60,230 nucleotides of DNA from an uncultured Brachyspira sp. GTDB lineage: Bacteria > Spirochaetota > Brachyspiria > Brachyspirales > Brachyspiraceae. A model generated the notes under the pieces. The model saw only the letters and a program-made list of their open reading frames with translations, had not been told where the DNA came from and ran no database searches. The translations under genes were made by a program, and so were the position numbers. Positions 26,909 to 35,749 of the stretch are shown one piece after another. Every line of letters begins with the position of its first letter. The first letter of the stretch is position 1. The stretch is from assembly GCF_934747485.1 (NCBI RefSeq), contig NZ_CAKVGN010000007.1:1-60230 (forward strand). Reading direction: 5' to 3'.

Positions 26909-27640
26909 TTATAAATATTTCTCTATTTCTGTAAATGCAACACCTGCTTTCTCTTTAACATAAATATCAACTATTGAATTTGTAAAATTAGAAGGCTCTG
27001 GATTAATCTCCATTATTGCTGCACCAGCTCTCTTTGCTATATGAGGAATTTGAGCTGCAGGCATAACTTCTCCGCCTGTTCCTATTATAATAAATAAATC
27101 ACATTTCTGAGCGTCCTCTATAGAGCTTTGAAAATCGTAAGTAGGTAAAGCCTCTCCAAAAAATACGAAATTTGGTTTTAATATGGCATTACAATTTTCG
27201 CAAGTAGGAGGGTCCATTGATAATATTTTTTTATCTATTTTATATTTATTATGACATTTCATACATACAGCATATTGAGCAGTACCGTGAAGTTCATATA
27301 CAATTTTGCTTCCTGCCTCTTGATGAAGATTATCTATATTTTGTGTGATTACAGAACGCATTATGCCTTTTTTTTCTAATTCTGCTAATACCAAATGAGC
27401 CTTATTAGGCTTAACGTTGTCTATAGGCTCATAGAATACTTTTTTTAATGAATGCCATGCTTCTTTAGGGTGTCTTGTAAAATATGAAATTTCAGCAAAT
27501 TGACTCCCATGTTTTTCCCAAAGCCCATTCTCTCCCCTAAAAGGAGGAACACCGCTTTCTACGCTTATGCCTGCACCGGTGAATGCAACTGCATATTTTG
27601 ATGCTTTTATTTTGTCTGCTATTTCTTTATAATCTATCAT
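26909..27640 (-). CDS. cobB: NAD-dependent protein deacylase, Sir2 family
   Basis: Removes acyl groups from lysines using NAD. Seen: FTGAGISVESGVPPFRG (NAD loop), TQNIDNLHQEAG, catalytic His in YELHGTA, and four zinc Cys as C-x2-C (CMKCHNKY) and C-x2-C (CENCNAIL). FVFFGEALP and IIIGTGGEVMPA follow. The class is a 243 aa bacterial sirtuin. PPFRG without the Tyr/Arg pair typical of CobB desuccinylases suggests a plain deacetylase, but this is tentative. Confidence 0.94.
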   Translation of the reverse strand: MIDYKEIADKIKASKYAVAFTGAGISVESGVPPFRGENGLWEKHGSQFAEISYFTRHPKEAWHSLKKVFYEPIDNVKPNKAHLVLAELEKKGIMRSVITQNIDNLHQEAGSKIVYELHGTAQYAVCMKCHNKYKIDKKILSMDPPTCENCNAILKPNFVFFGEALPTYDFQSSIEDAQKCDLFIIIGTGGEVMPAAQIPHIAKRAGAAIMEINPEPSNFTNSIVDIYVKEKAGVAFTEIEKYL

Positions 27641-27843
27641 ACCTATTATTATATAATAAAAATATATTATTTCTACAATAATCTTTTAATAAATTTAAAT
27701 ATTAATAAAAATAAAAAAATTTCATATTTATATTTTACTTTTTATCTATATTTTATATACTTAAAGATACATATAATATATATATTATATCAAAATAAAA
27801 TATATAAAAATAATATTATTGCATTGTTAATAATCTAAAATTA

Positions 27844-27871
27844 TTGACAGTAAGCTTTATTATGATATAAT
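27844..27871 (+). promoter_or_regulatory. Promoter of rex
   Basis: TTGACA at 27844-27849, a 16-base spacer and TATAAT at 27866-27871. A GAGGT ribosome site is at 27903. I saw no clear Rex operator in the flanking AT-rich sequence. Confidence 0.75.
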
Positions 27872-27913
27872 ATATTAAGTATATGTAATAAAAAATACTG
27901 TAGAGGTTTTAAA

Positions 27914-28561
27914 ATGATTAGTAGAACACAAATAATGAGACTATTAAAATATAAAAATGCATTAAGAAGAATGAAGAGTTTTGGTTTTATTAAAGCATAT
28001 TCTAATAACTTGGGTGATGCAATAGGAATAACCTCTGTTCAGGTGAGAAAAGATTTTTCATTATTTAATATATCAGGCAACAAGAAAGGCGGTTATAATG
28101 TTGATGACTTGCTCGACCAAATAGATAATATATTAGGCAAACAAATATCGCATAATATAATATTAATAGGCTACGGAAAAATAGGTAAAGCTTTGGTTAA
28201 TTATAGAGGTTTTGAAAATGAATCTATAAAAATAGTAGCAGCTTTTGACCATAATCCAGAGAAAATAGACAGAGAGGCTCCTACTCCAATACTTCCTATA
28301 GATGAATTGAAAGATTTTATTATTAACAACAAAATAGAGATAGCAATATTAACAGTTCCAGATTTAGAAGCACAAAGAATGTTTGACGTGATATGCAATG
28401 CTGGTATTAAAGGTGTATTAAATTTTGCTCCTATAAAATTATTAGAAAGACCAGATTGTATTATTAATGATGTTAATATAGCAGATGAAATAGAATCATT
28501 GTTCTATTTTATTAATGATGTTAAATTGCCTTCTCCTAAAAAATCTAAAGAAAAGAAATAA
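27914..28561 (+). CDS. rex: Redox-sensing transcriptional repressor Rex
   Basis: Repressor that senses the NADH/NAD ratio and controls fermentation genes. Seen: an N-terminal winged helix with VQVRKDFSLF (DNA-recognition helix), Rossmann loop IGYGKIGKAL, AAFDHNPEKI, and a C-terminal swap helix with NVNIADEIESLFYFI. The length of 215 aa is typical. It is followed after 13 bases by the PAP2 gene, so these and the TPR gene may be one transcript. Confidence 0.96.
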   Translation: MISRTQIMRLLKYKNALRRMKSFGFIKAYSNNLGDAIGITSVQVRKDFSLFNISGNKKGGYNVDDLLDQIDNILGKQISHNIILIGYGKIGKALVNYRGFENESIKIVAAFDHNPEKIDREAPTPILPIDELKDFIINNKIEIAILTVPDLEAQRMFDVICNAGIKGVLNFAPIKLLERPDCIINDVNIADEIESLFYFINDVKLPSPKKSKEKK

Positions 28562-28574
28562 GCTTTTTTAGATT

Positions 28575-29282
28575 ATGGAACAGAAAAATAATAATATAAA
28601 CAATCAAGATGAAGGTATAAAAAAAGATAATGATGAAGAGCTGCATAAAAAAAGGATTAAAAGAAAAAGATTAAAAAAAATCTTAAAGCGAAGAAGAAAA
28701 AGAAAAAGAATAGCATATATTAATGGTCTTCCTCTAATAAAACTATTATCCAAAATAGATGACAAATTATTTTTAAAGATTTTTAAAGATAATAGAAAAG
28801 GTCCTTTTAAAAGCTTTATGAAGTTTATGAGCAGGCTTGGAGATGGTTATGTGTGGGCAGGTATTTATCTTATATTCTATATGTTTAGAATAGATTATGC
28901 TTTAATATATTTTTCAAGGGCATTAACAGCAGCTATTATATGCATATTTATTTTTTTATACACAAAGAATTTCTTCAGCCGTATACGCCCATATAAGAAA
29001 CATGGAAAAATTCCTATAATGTATCCTCCAGATAAGCATTCTTTTCCATCTGGGCACACTATGGTAGCTTTTGCAATATCTTTTTCTATGGGAAGTTATA
29101 GTTTATATTCATTTTTCTTATTTTACAGCATTGCTTTTTTAATAGCATTCAGCAGAGTTTATGTTGGGCTTCATTATCCTTTCGATGTTATTTCCGGAAT
29201 AATATCCGGTACTGTTATAGGGGCATGCACTAATTTGCTTTTTTATTATATAACAGGTCTTCCTATGATTGGACATCTTTGA
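28575..29282 (+). CDS. PAP2-family membrane phosphatase
   Basis: Integral membrane lipid phosphatase. Seen: the three active-site motifs K-x6-RP (KNFFSRIRP), PSGH (SFPSGHTMV) and SR-x5-H-x3-D (SRVYVGLHYPFD), with hydrophobic helices between. The N-terminal 50 residues are Asn-rich and then strongly basic (KRKRLKKILKRRRKRKR), a cytoplasmic extension not usual for the family. Likely substrates are undecaprenyl pyrophosphate or phosphatidate; not decided by sequence. Confidence 0.9.
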   Translation: MEQKNNNINNQDEGIKKDNDEELHKKRIKRKRLKKILKRRRKRKRIAYINGLPLIKLLSKIDDKLFLKIFKDNRKGPFKSFMKFMSRLGDGYVWAGIYLIFYMFRIDYALIYFSRALTAAIICIFIFLYTKNFFSRIRPYKKHGKIPIMYPPDKHSFPSGHTMVAFAISFSMGSYSLYSFFLFYSIAFLIAFSRVYVGLHYPFDVISGIISGTVIGACTNLLFYYITGLPMIGHL

Positions 29283-29295
29283 TATAATATAGGGC

Positions 29296-30456
29296 ATGAA
29301 AATATTTTTTATATTCTTGTTAATAACTGCTATAACATTCGCACAAAACTCTGTAATGGTATTTCAAAATAATAGTGATTATATGCATAGAGCTCTCTAT
29401 GATTTAATTACCAAAAATATTTTCCTTTATTCTGATTTTAAAATTATAGAGACAAAAGAGAATAACAATTACAGCCAAGTGAAATCTAAAATAAAAGAAT
29501 TAAGTTCAAAAAATAATTCAGACTTTTCTATTTTGTATAATATAAAAGATTTTGAAGATGGATTTTTACTTAATTATATTATTTATGATAATTCTAATAG
29601 ATGGTATGAAAATGAATATTATTTTAGAGAAAGTAATATGTTTGAAGCTGTCAATAAAGTTTTAGATGATTTTTATAAAATGAATCATGTAAGCATTTCT
29701 AAAGACAATTACATAAAGGAAGATGAGTATATTTCTCTTATAGGCTATTATTCTGATATTGTGTCTAATGATAATATTTACAATTTGTTTTATAATTTTC
29801 ACAAGGATAATATTTATTTTAATATGGATTATTTGGAGTATTTATTTTCCAATAATGAAAATGAAGATGATTTGATTTCTAATATATTAAAAAACATTGA
29901 TAAAAAAAATCATTATTATTTTTATGTACTTGGTATTAAATATTATAATAATTATAAAGTAAATGTTATATATGATGATATAGAAAAAAGTATTTTAAAT
30001 TATGAGGAGGCTATAAAATTAAAACCAAATTCTTATTTATATAACGAGAAACTTGCTAAGGCTTATTTGCTTAAAAATGATTATGAGAATGCTTTAAAAT
30101 ATTATGAGAATGCAATTATTTTAAGTGATAATAACACTGATTTAATAAAAGATGTTTTAAACATATTAAACAGAGATTTTGAGAAAAATGCTAATAAAAT
30201 AATAGAATATTTTAACAAAATAATCAGTATAGACAATAATGATGATGAGGCAATAGAGGAGCTTGCTAAACTTTATGAATCTATTGGAGATTATAATAAT
30301 GCTTATCTTTATTATAATAAACTAATGGAAGCAATAAACTATCATCTTTATATTATAAACAATGAGAAGCCTAATGCTTTGCTTTATGATAGATATATGC
30401 TTAAAAAAAACAGAACCCAAACAAAAATAAAGTCTATAGAAAATAGAATGAAATGA
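29296..30456 (+). CDS. Exported TPR protein
   Basis: 386 aa with a signal peptide (MKIFFIFLLITAITFAQ). The N-terminal part (about 20-130) is an alpha/beta region with a pattern like FILYNIKDFEDGF. TPR units run from about 200 to 345, for example LKPNSYLYNEKLAKAYLLKN and DDEAIEELAKLYESIGDYNN. No catalytic motif is visible. TATAAT at 29283-29288 stands only seven bases before the ATG, but without a good -35. Probably in the periplasm; role unknown. Confidence 0.75.
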   Translation: MKIFFIFLLITAITFAQNSVMVFQNNSDYMHRALYDLITKNIFLYSDFKIIETKENNNYSQVKSKIKELSSKNNSDFSILYNIKDFEDGFLLNYIIYDNSNRWYENEYYFRESNMFEAVNKVLDDFYKMNHVSISKDNYIKEDEYISLIGYYSDIVSNDNIYNLFYNFHKDNIYFNMDYLEYLFSNNENEDDLISNILKNIDKKNHYYFYVLGIKYYNNYKVNVIYDDIEKSILNYEEAIKLKPNSYLYNEKLAKAYLLKNDYENALKYYENAIILSDNNTDLIKDVLNILNRDFEKNANKIIEYFNKIISIDNNDDEAIEELAKLYESIGDYNNAYLYYNKLMEAINYHLYIINNEKPNALLYDRYMLKKNRTQTKIKSIENRMK

Positions 30457-30471
30457 TTGTATTTCATTTTC
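30447..30471 (+). terminator. Possible terminator after the TPR gene
   Basis: AATGAAAT and ATTTCATT pair around GATTGT, followed by TT. The stem includes the stop codon. The T run is short, so this is weak. A scrap of repeat module A (CAGGGACTAGCC) follows. Confidence 0.35.
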
Positions 30472-30550
30472 AGGGACTAGCCGCTATAAATAAAAAACCA
30501 AAAAATATTTTACAAATTTAAAATTTTTAATTGATAATTAATGGAAATTT

Positions 30551-31405
30551 ATGAAAAACAAAACTAAATTAGCAATATTTTTAATGATACTTTCTGCTTT
30601 ATCTTTTAGCTTGATGCAGATGAGCGTAAAAATTTCCGGTAAAAGTATTCCTGTAATGCAGCAGGTTTTCTCACGCAACTTAATAATAATGATAATTAGC
30701 TTAATTGTTTTATTAAAAAATAAAGAGAGTTTTTTACCGAATAAAGAAAGCATTATACCTTTAATATTAAGGTCTTTGTTTGGATTTTTTGGAGTTGTGG
30801 CATCATTCTACGCTTTTAATAATATGATTTTAGCAGATGCTTCTATACTTCAAAATACTTCTCCTTTTTGGTCAACTTTTTTTGCATTTCTCATAATAAA
30901 AGAAAAGATTTTTAAAATACAGTGGCTTGCATTAATTGTAGCGATAATCGGGGCAATGTTTGTTATTAAGCCATCTTTTAATTCTAATATATTTCCTTCT
31001 TTAGTAGCATTATCCGGAGCAATGTTTGCAGGATTAGCGTACACTATGATAGGCTATCTTAAAGGCAAAGAAAGAAACTCTATTATAATACTTTATTTCT
31101 CTTTTATATCATCTATCCTTTCTTTAATTTTTGCTAAAACTTTTGTAATGCCTAATCTGTATGAGTTTTTAATGCTTATTCTAATAGGTGTATTTGCTGG
31201 CTTTGGACAATTCTTTTTAACAGTGTCTTATAAAGAAGCTCCTGTTTCTACTGTAAGTATATTCAATTATACAGGGCTTATATTTTCTTATTTGATAAGC
31301 GTTTTATTTTTCAATGAATTAATAGATGTTTATTCTATTGTAGGCATGCTTCTAACAATTTCTGCTGCTTTGATTGTATATTTTTACAAGTTAAAAGTTA
31401 AGTAA
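30551..31405 (+). CDS. EamA/DMT-family transporter
   Basis: Inner-membrane drug/metabolite exporter family. Seen: 284 aa with ten hydrophobic helices in two similar halves, the two-EamA layout. Typical segments are SLMQMSVKISGKSIPVMQQVFSRN, ADASILQNTSPFWSTFFAF and KEAPVSTVSIFNYTGLIFSY. The family often carries S-adenosylmethionine, amino acids or sugars; substrate not predictable here. Confidence 0.9.
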   Translation: MKNKTKLAIFLMILSALSFSLMQMSVKISGKSIPVMQQVFSRNLIIMIISLIVLLKNKESFLPNKESIIPLILRSLFGFFGVVASFYAFNNMILADASILQNTSPFWSTFFAFLIIKEKIFKIQWLALIVAIIGAMFVIKPSFNSNIFPSLVALSGAMFAGLAYTMIGYLKGKERNSIIILYFSFISSILSLIFAKTFVMPNLYEFLMLILIGVFAGFGQFFLTVSYKEAPVSTVSIFNYTGLIFSYLISVLFFNELIDVYSIVGMLLTISAALIVYFYKLKVK

Positions 31406-31493
31406 GTCTGTTAAAATTCGTACAAAATGTAGCGTAATATAGTTTACATTTTATTTACAATATAATATTTTTTGTAAAATTAATTTATAATTC

Positions 31494-31522
31494 TTTACAA
31501 AACAATTAAAATATACTATAAT
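31494..31522 (+). promoter_or_regulatory. Promoter of the small-membrane-protein operon
   Basis: TTTACA, a 17-base spacer and TATAAT, then GAGGGAG at 31561-31567 before the first small gene. Confidence 0.75.
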
Positions 31523-31574
31523 TATAATATAAGGTTAAATAATTCCTTAAATTTACAAAAGAGGGAGATTATTT

Positions 31575-31754
31575 ATGAAAAGTTTAATAATTTTAGCTAT
31601 GAGTTTTATTGTTGGAGTAAAGGCTTATGGTTTTGATTTAATAGAAGATACTTTTGATTTCATATTTGATGATTTGGCGAAGGTAATTGGGATAATAGTA
31701 ATAATAGGTATTATATTTTATTTTATAAAGAAGCATTCAAAAAACTCTAATTAA
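31575..31754 (+). CDS. Small membrane protein 1 of a tandem set
   Basis: 59 aa, missed by a 60-residue cut-off. Seen: a short hydrophobic start (MKSLIILAMSFIVGVKA), then YGFDLIEDTFDFIFDDLAKV, then one membrane helix (IGIIVIIGIIFYFI) and a basic end (KKHSKNSN). The middle part is almost the same as in the next gene, so the frame is under selection. A strong GAGGGAG ribosome site and a good promoter precede it. The first segment may be a cleaved signal, which would leave an acidic outer part and one anchor. Function unknown. Confidence 0.82.
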   Translation: MKSLIILAMSFIVGVKAYGFDLIEDTFDFIFDDLAKVIGIIVIIGIIFYFIKKHSKNSN

Positions 31755-31774
31755 TTTTAATATTTGGAGATACA

Positions 31775-32050
31775 ATGAAGAAAATAATAATATTTATAAT
31801 ATCATATAACTTAGCTTATGGTTTTGATTTAATAGAAGATACTTTTGAATTTTTATTTGAAGATGTTGCTCAGATATTTGGAATTATAGCAATGATACTT
31901 GTTGCTATGTATTTTATTAAGAGATTTTTAAGAGAAGATTCTAACAGTTCAAAGAGGTTTTCTTATCATAGGGAAGAAGAAGAGAATAATAGAACTGATA
32001 TAGTAAAAAGAGAAAGAGTTTATGATATTAAAAGAAACAAGGATAATTAA
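31775..32050 (+). CDS. Small membrane protein 2 of a tandem set
   Basis: 91 aa paralogue of the preceding gene. The shared core is YGFDLIEDTFEFLFEDVAQI, followed by a membrane helix (FGIIAMILVAMYFI) and then a 35-residue charged tail (REDSNSSKRFSYHREEEENN) absent from the first copy. GGAGAT precedes the ATG, 20 bases after the first gene. No known domain recognised. Confidence 0.82.
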   Translation: MKKIIIFIISYNLAYGFDLIEDTFEFLFEDVAQIFGIIAMILVAMYFIKRFLREDSNSSKRFSYHREEEENNRTDIVKRERVYDIKRNKDN

Positions 32051-32103
32051 AAAAGTATAATTAAAAAGTTAATCAAAATTTATTAAAAAAGGAGGAAAAT
32101 TAT

Positions 32104-32316
32104 ATGAAATATTTAGTAATATCTTTAGTATCAATATTTTTTATATTTATAATTGTAGGAATGGTTTTTCTTTTTAGAGGAAACACTGGGTATTTCAATT
32201 ATTATTTATTAGATAATTTAGATGATATAGTAGAGGGTATATTTGAGATTATTGTTTTAGGTATAGTTGCTGTTATAGGCGTAGCATTTTTGAAAAAGAT
32301 TTGGCATAAATTATAA
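32104..32316 (+). CDS. Small membrane protein 3 of a tandem set
   Basis: 70 aa. Seen: an N-terminal membrane helix (MKYLVISLVSIFFIFIIVGM), a middle NLDDIVEGIFEIIV that echoes the LIEDTFDFIFDD motif of the two preceding proteins, and a second helix ending KKIWHKL. More diverged, but with the same plan and length. AAAGGAGGA is a very strong ribosome site. Confidence 0.78.
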   Translation: MKYLVISLVSIFFIFIIVGMVFLFRGNTGYFNYYLLDNLDDIVEGIFEIIVLGIVAVIGVAFLKKIWHKL

Positions 32317-32339
32317 TTAATATATTTGAGGAATATTTT

Positions 32340-32378
32340 ATGCTTGCTATTTATAAATTATTTAATATACTTATATAA
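32340..32378 (+). other. Possible 12-codon leader reading frame
   Basis: GAGGA (32328) stands seven bases before ATG 32340; the frame encodes MLAIYKLFNILI and stops. It lies just before the ankyrin gene. It could be a leader peptide or chance. Confidence 0.25.
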
Positions 32379-32401
32379 TAATATTTTCTCGGAGTATAAA
32401 G

Positions 32402-34336
32402 GTGAAGTATATTAAATATTTATTATTGTTATTGGTTTTTAATTTTTCATTGTTTGCTTTAACAGAAGCTGAACAAAGTTTATTTGATGCTGTAAATAAG
32501 AAAGATTCTCAAAATGTTTCTGCAATACTAAATAGTTCTCCAGACATTAACATTAATGCTTCTGACATGGAAGGATACACGTCTTTGCATAGGGCTATTG
32601 TTAATAATGATTTAAATACCGTAATGGAGCTTTTAAAAAATGAGAATATTGATATTAATTCAAAATTGGGAATAGAAGTTTCAATAGACGGATGGTATTT
32701 AGGAGGGGCTACACCTTTAATATTAGCTTCATATTTGGGATATGCTGATATAGTAAATGTGTTAATAGAGAAAGATGTAGATATTAAAGCAAAAGATGAT
32801 GTTGATGGATGCATGGCTATACATTTAGCTGCTGCTAACGGAAAAGATGAAGTTATTAATATTTTGTTAGACAAAGATGCTTCAAACATAAATGATGTAG
32901 ACAATAAAGGAAATACTCCATTACATTGGGCTTCTATGAAAGACAAAACTGATACTGTGATACTACTTATTGATAATGGTGCTGATATTGAAGCTAAAGA
33001 TGTAGATAGTTGGACTGCTTTACATTATGCTGCCGCTTTTGCATCACTTCAAACTGTTGAGGCTTTAGTGAATAATGGTGCAGATAAAAACAGCCTTACA
33101 AAAGATGGTAATATTCCTGCAAATTATGCTAAAGATGAAAATATAAAAACTTATTTATCCGGCGGAAAAATAGGAAGAGAAGATACTGAAGTTACAGAAG
33201 AAGAAGCAGAAGAAACTGCTGAGAATACAGAAACTTCTGAAACAATTACAGAAGATGAATTAAATACTGAATTAGATACTACTCAAAACGGAAGCATAGT
33301 TGCTCCTGCTGCAGTAGATTTAGACCTTAAACAATTAGAGCTTTTAATAGCTGTAAAAAATAATGATATAATCGCTGTTAATGCTCTATTAAAAGAAAAT
33401 GTTAATCCTAATTTTGCTGATGAAGAAGGTTATTCTCCATTACATAGAGCCGTATTAAATGATAATTTAGATGTAGTTAATGTTTTACTCAGCTATAAAG
33501 ATATAGATACAGAAATGAAACTTCCTTATGAAGCAAGTGTTGATGATTGGTATTTAGGAGGATCTACTCCGCTGCTTATAGCTTCATATACTGGAAATGC
33601 TGATATAGTTAATGCTTTAATAGAGGCTGGAAGCGATATAAGAGCAAAAGATGATATAGACGGTGCTACTACTATACATATAGCCTCTGCAAATGGAAAC
33701 AATGAAGTTATTAATATTCTTCTAAATGAAGATAATACTTTAATAAATGAATCAGATAGTATGAAAGATACTCCATTACACTGGGCTTCTATAAAAAATC
33801 AAACAGATACTGTTTCACTTCTTCTTGCAAACGGTGCTGATACAAAACTTGCAAACTCTGACGGAAATACTGTTTTACATTATGCTGCTATGTATGGAGA
33901 TGTTAATACTGTTAATGTTTTACTTGAGGCTGATTCTTCTTTGGCAAGCGTAGAAAATAATGAAGGAATCACTCCTATTTATTACGCTATCATTGTAAGC
34001 GATAATGATATTTTGTCATCATTAATCAATAATGGTCAGATAGATGTTAATAAAAAAGATTCTTTGGGATATACTCCATTACATTATGCTGCTAACTATG
34101 GTAATATGGAAGCTGTTGTATTATTGGTTGAAGAGTTTAATGCTGATAAGACTATAGTAAACGATGATAATTTTACTGCTTCAGATATAGCTGCTAATAA
34201 TTCTTATTATACTATAGTTGAATATTTAGGCGGCACTGTAAATTATAATAATCAAAATAATATAGAAGATGTTAAGCCAAATATTATACTTCCAGAATAT
34301 AATAAGAAAAGAGATTTATCTAAAAAGTGGTGGTAA
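32402..34336 (+). CDS. Exported ankyrin-repeat protein with internal duplication
   Basis: 644 aa with GTG start and GGAG seven bases before it. Seen: a signal peptide (VKYIKYLLLLLVFNFSLFA) and then two similar halves of about 240 residues (about 25-260 and 310-540). Each half has the run GYTSLHRAI/GYSPLHRAV, a WYLGGATPL/WYLGGSTPL insert, AKDDVDG/AKDDIDG and TPLHWASMK/TPLHWASIK. An acidic Glu/Thr linker joins them (EDTEVTEEEAEETAENTETS), and more ankyrin units follow to the end. It ends in a terminator. A protein-protein binding role outside the cytoplasm is likely. Confidence 0.9.
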   Translation: MKYIKYLLLLLVFNFSLFALTEAEQSLFDAVNKKDSQNVSAILNSSPDININASDMEGYTSLHRAIVNNDLNTVMELLKNENIDINSKLGIEVSIDGWYLGGATPLILASYLGYADIVNVLIEKDVDIKAKDDVDGCMAIHLAAANGKDEVINILLDKDASNINDVDNKGNTPLHWASMKDKTDTVILLIDNGADIEAKDVDSWTALHYAAAFASLQTVEALVNNGADKNSLTKDGNIPANYAKDENIKTYLSGGKIGREDTEVTEEEAEETAENTETSETITEDELNTELDTTQNGSIVAPAAVDLDLKQLELLIAVKNNDIIAVNALLKENVNPNFADEEGYSPLHRAVLNDNLDVVNVLLSYKDIDTEMKLPYEASVDDWYLGGSTPLLIASYTGNADIVNALIEAGSDIRAKDDIDGATTIHIASANGNNEVINILLNEDNTLINESDSMKDTPLHWASIKNQTDTVSLLLANGADTKLANSDGNTVLHYAAMYGDVNTVNVLLEADSSLASVENNEGITPIYYAIIVSDNDILSSLINNGQIDVNKKDSLGYTPLHYAANYGNMEAVVLLVEEFNADKTIVNDDNFTASDIAANNSYYTIVEYLGGTVNYNNQNNIEDVKPNIILPEYNKKRDLSKKWW

Positions 34337-34361
34337 ACAATAATTATTAAATAAAATAATA

Positions 34362-34397
34362 AAGAGGTTTAAAATTAATTTTTAAGCCTCTTTTTTT
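34362..34397 (+). terminator. Terminator after the ankyrin gene
   Basis: GAGGTTTAAAA pairs with TTTTAAGCCTC around TTAAT and runs into seven T. Confidence 0.85.
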
Positions 34398-34498
34398 ATT
34401 AATTATATTTTATAAATAATATATATTATTTTTTAATCTATTGAAAAATATAAAAATATTATGTATCATATATAAAAATTATTAAGGAAAATAAATAT

Positions 34499-35437
34499 AT
34501 GAAACGAATAGTTGTGACAGGCGGTGCTGGTTTTTTAGGCTCTCATCTATGCGAAAGATTATTAAAAGAAGGAAATTATGTCATATCTGTTGATAATTTT
34601 TATACAGCATCTAAGGAAAATATTAAACATCTATTAGACGACAAAAATTTTGAAAGCATCAGGCATGATATAACAGAACCTATACATATAGAATGTGATG
34701 AAATATATAATTTTGCATGTCCTGCTTCCCCAATACATTATCAAAAAAACCCTGTTGCTACTTTTAAAACTAATGTTTTTGGCATACTTAATATGCTTAA
34801 TTTGGCTAGAAATTGTAATGCCAGAATATTACAAGCTTCAACAAGTGAAGTTTATGGAGACCCTTTAGAGCACCCGCAAAAAGAAAGCTATTGGGGACAT
34901 GTAAATCCAAATGGTATAAGAAGCTGCTATGATGAAGGAAAAAGAAGTGCTGAAACTTTAATGATGGATTATCATAGACAATACAACACTGATATAAAAA
35001 TTATAAGAATATTTAACACTTATGGACCTAAAATGAATGAAAATGATGGAAGGGTGGTTTCCAACTTTATTATGCAGGCATTACAAAATTTAGATATTAC
35101 AGTTTATGGCGATGGAAGCCAAACTAGAAGCTTTTGCTACTGCGATGATTTAATTGACGGTGCTGTAAGAATGATGAATTGCGAAAACTTTATTGGTCCT
35201 GTGAATTTAGGCAACCCTTATGAAATGACCGTTTTAGAGTTTGCTGAAAAAATAATAAACATGACTAATTCAAAATCAAAAATAATATTTAAAGAACTTC
35301 CTAAAGATGACCCTATAAAAAGACAGCCGAATATTAGTTTAGCCAAAGAAAAACTTAATTGGGAGCCTAATTATAAGCTTGAAGAGGGATTAAAAAAGAC
35401 TATAGAATATTTTGATAATTATTTGAGAAATAAATAA
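34499..35437 (+). CDS. uxs: UDP-glucuronate decarboxylase (UDP-xylose synthase)
   Basis: Short-chain dehydrogenase-type sugar-nucleotide enzyme that makes UDP-xylose from UDP-glucuronate. Seen: GGAGFLGSHL Rossmann loop, the family mark FACPASPIHYQKNP, STSEVYGDP with the active-site Ser/Glu, RSCYDEGKRSAETL with the catalytic Tyr and Lys, and RIFNTYGP. The length of 312 aa is normal. No glycosyltransferase gene adjoins it, so the use of UDP-xylose (LPS or glycoprotein) is unknown. Confidence 0.92.
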   Translation: MKRIVVTGGAGFLGSHLCERLLKEGNYVISVDNFYTASKENIKHLLDDKNFESIRHDITEPIHIECDEIYNFACPASPIHYQKNPVATFKTNVFGILNMLNLARNCNARILQASTSEVYGDPLEHPQKESYWGHVNPNGIRSCYDEGKRSAETLMMDYHRQYNTDIKIIRIFNTYGPKMNENDGRVVSNFIMQALQNLDITVYGDGSQTRSFCYCDDLIDGAVRMMNCENFIGPVNLGNPYEMTVLEFAEKIINMTNSKSKIIFKELPKDDPIKRQPNISLAKEKLNWEPNYKLEEGLKKTIEYFDNYLRNK

Positions 35438-35506
35438 TTACATATATATTCTTGAATTTTATTATAAAAATGTTAAAATAGAAAAAAATGTTTTGGATAA
35501 ATTATT

Positions 35507-35749
35507 ATGGATTTAAATATAGAAGACTTAAAATGTCAAACCTCTATAAATTATGATAAAATGCTTTGCAATTGCAAAAATGTTTCATATAGACAAGCAT
35601 ATTCAGCAATAGCCGCAGATAAACTCACATCTGTAGAAAGCGTGTCTGAAAAAACTCAAGCAGGTACAGGCTGCGGAGGATGTAAAGAAAAAATAGCTCA
35701 TCTAATAGAATATGCCAAAAAAAATGAGTATGCTCCTTTAGACTTTTAA
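35507..35749 (+). CDS. BFD-like [2Fe-2S]-binding protein
   Basis: 80 aa. Seen: C-x-C (MLCNCKNVSY) followed about 33 residues later by C-x2-C (GTGCGGCKEKI), the BFD/Fer2_BFD pattern. Proteins of this type carry a [2Fe-2S] cluster as electron donors or as parts of larger oxidoreductases; here it stands alone. The last four bases overlap the convergent MFS gene. Confidence 0.9.
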   Translation: MDLNIEDLKCQTSINYDKMLCNCKNVSYRQAYSAIAADKLTSVESVSEKTQAGTGCGGCKEKIAHLIEYAKKNEYAPLDF

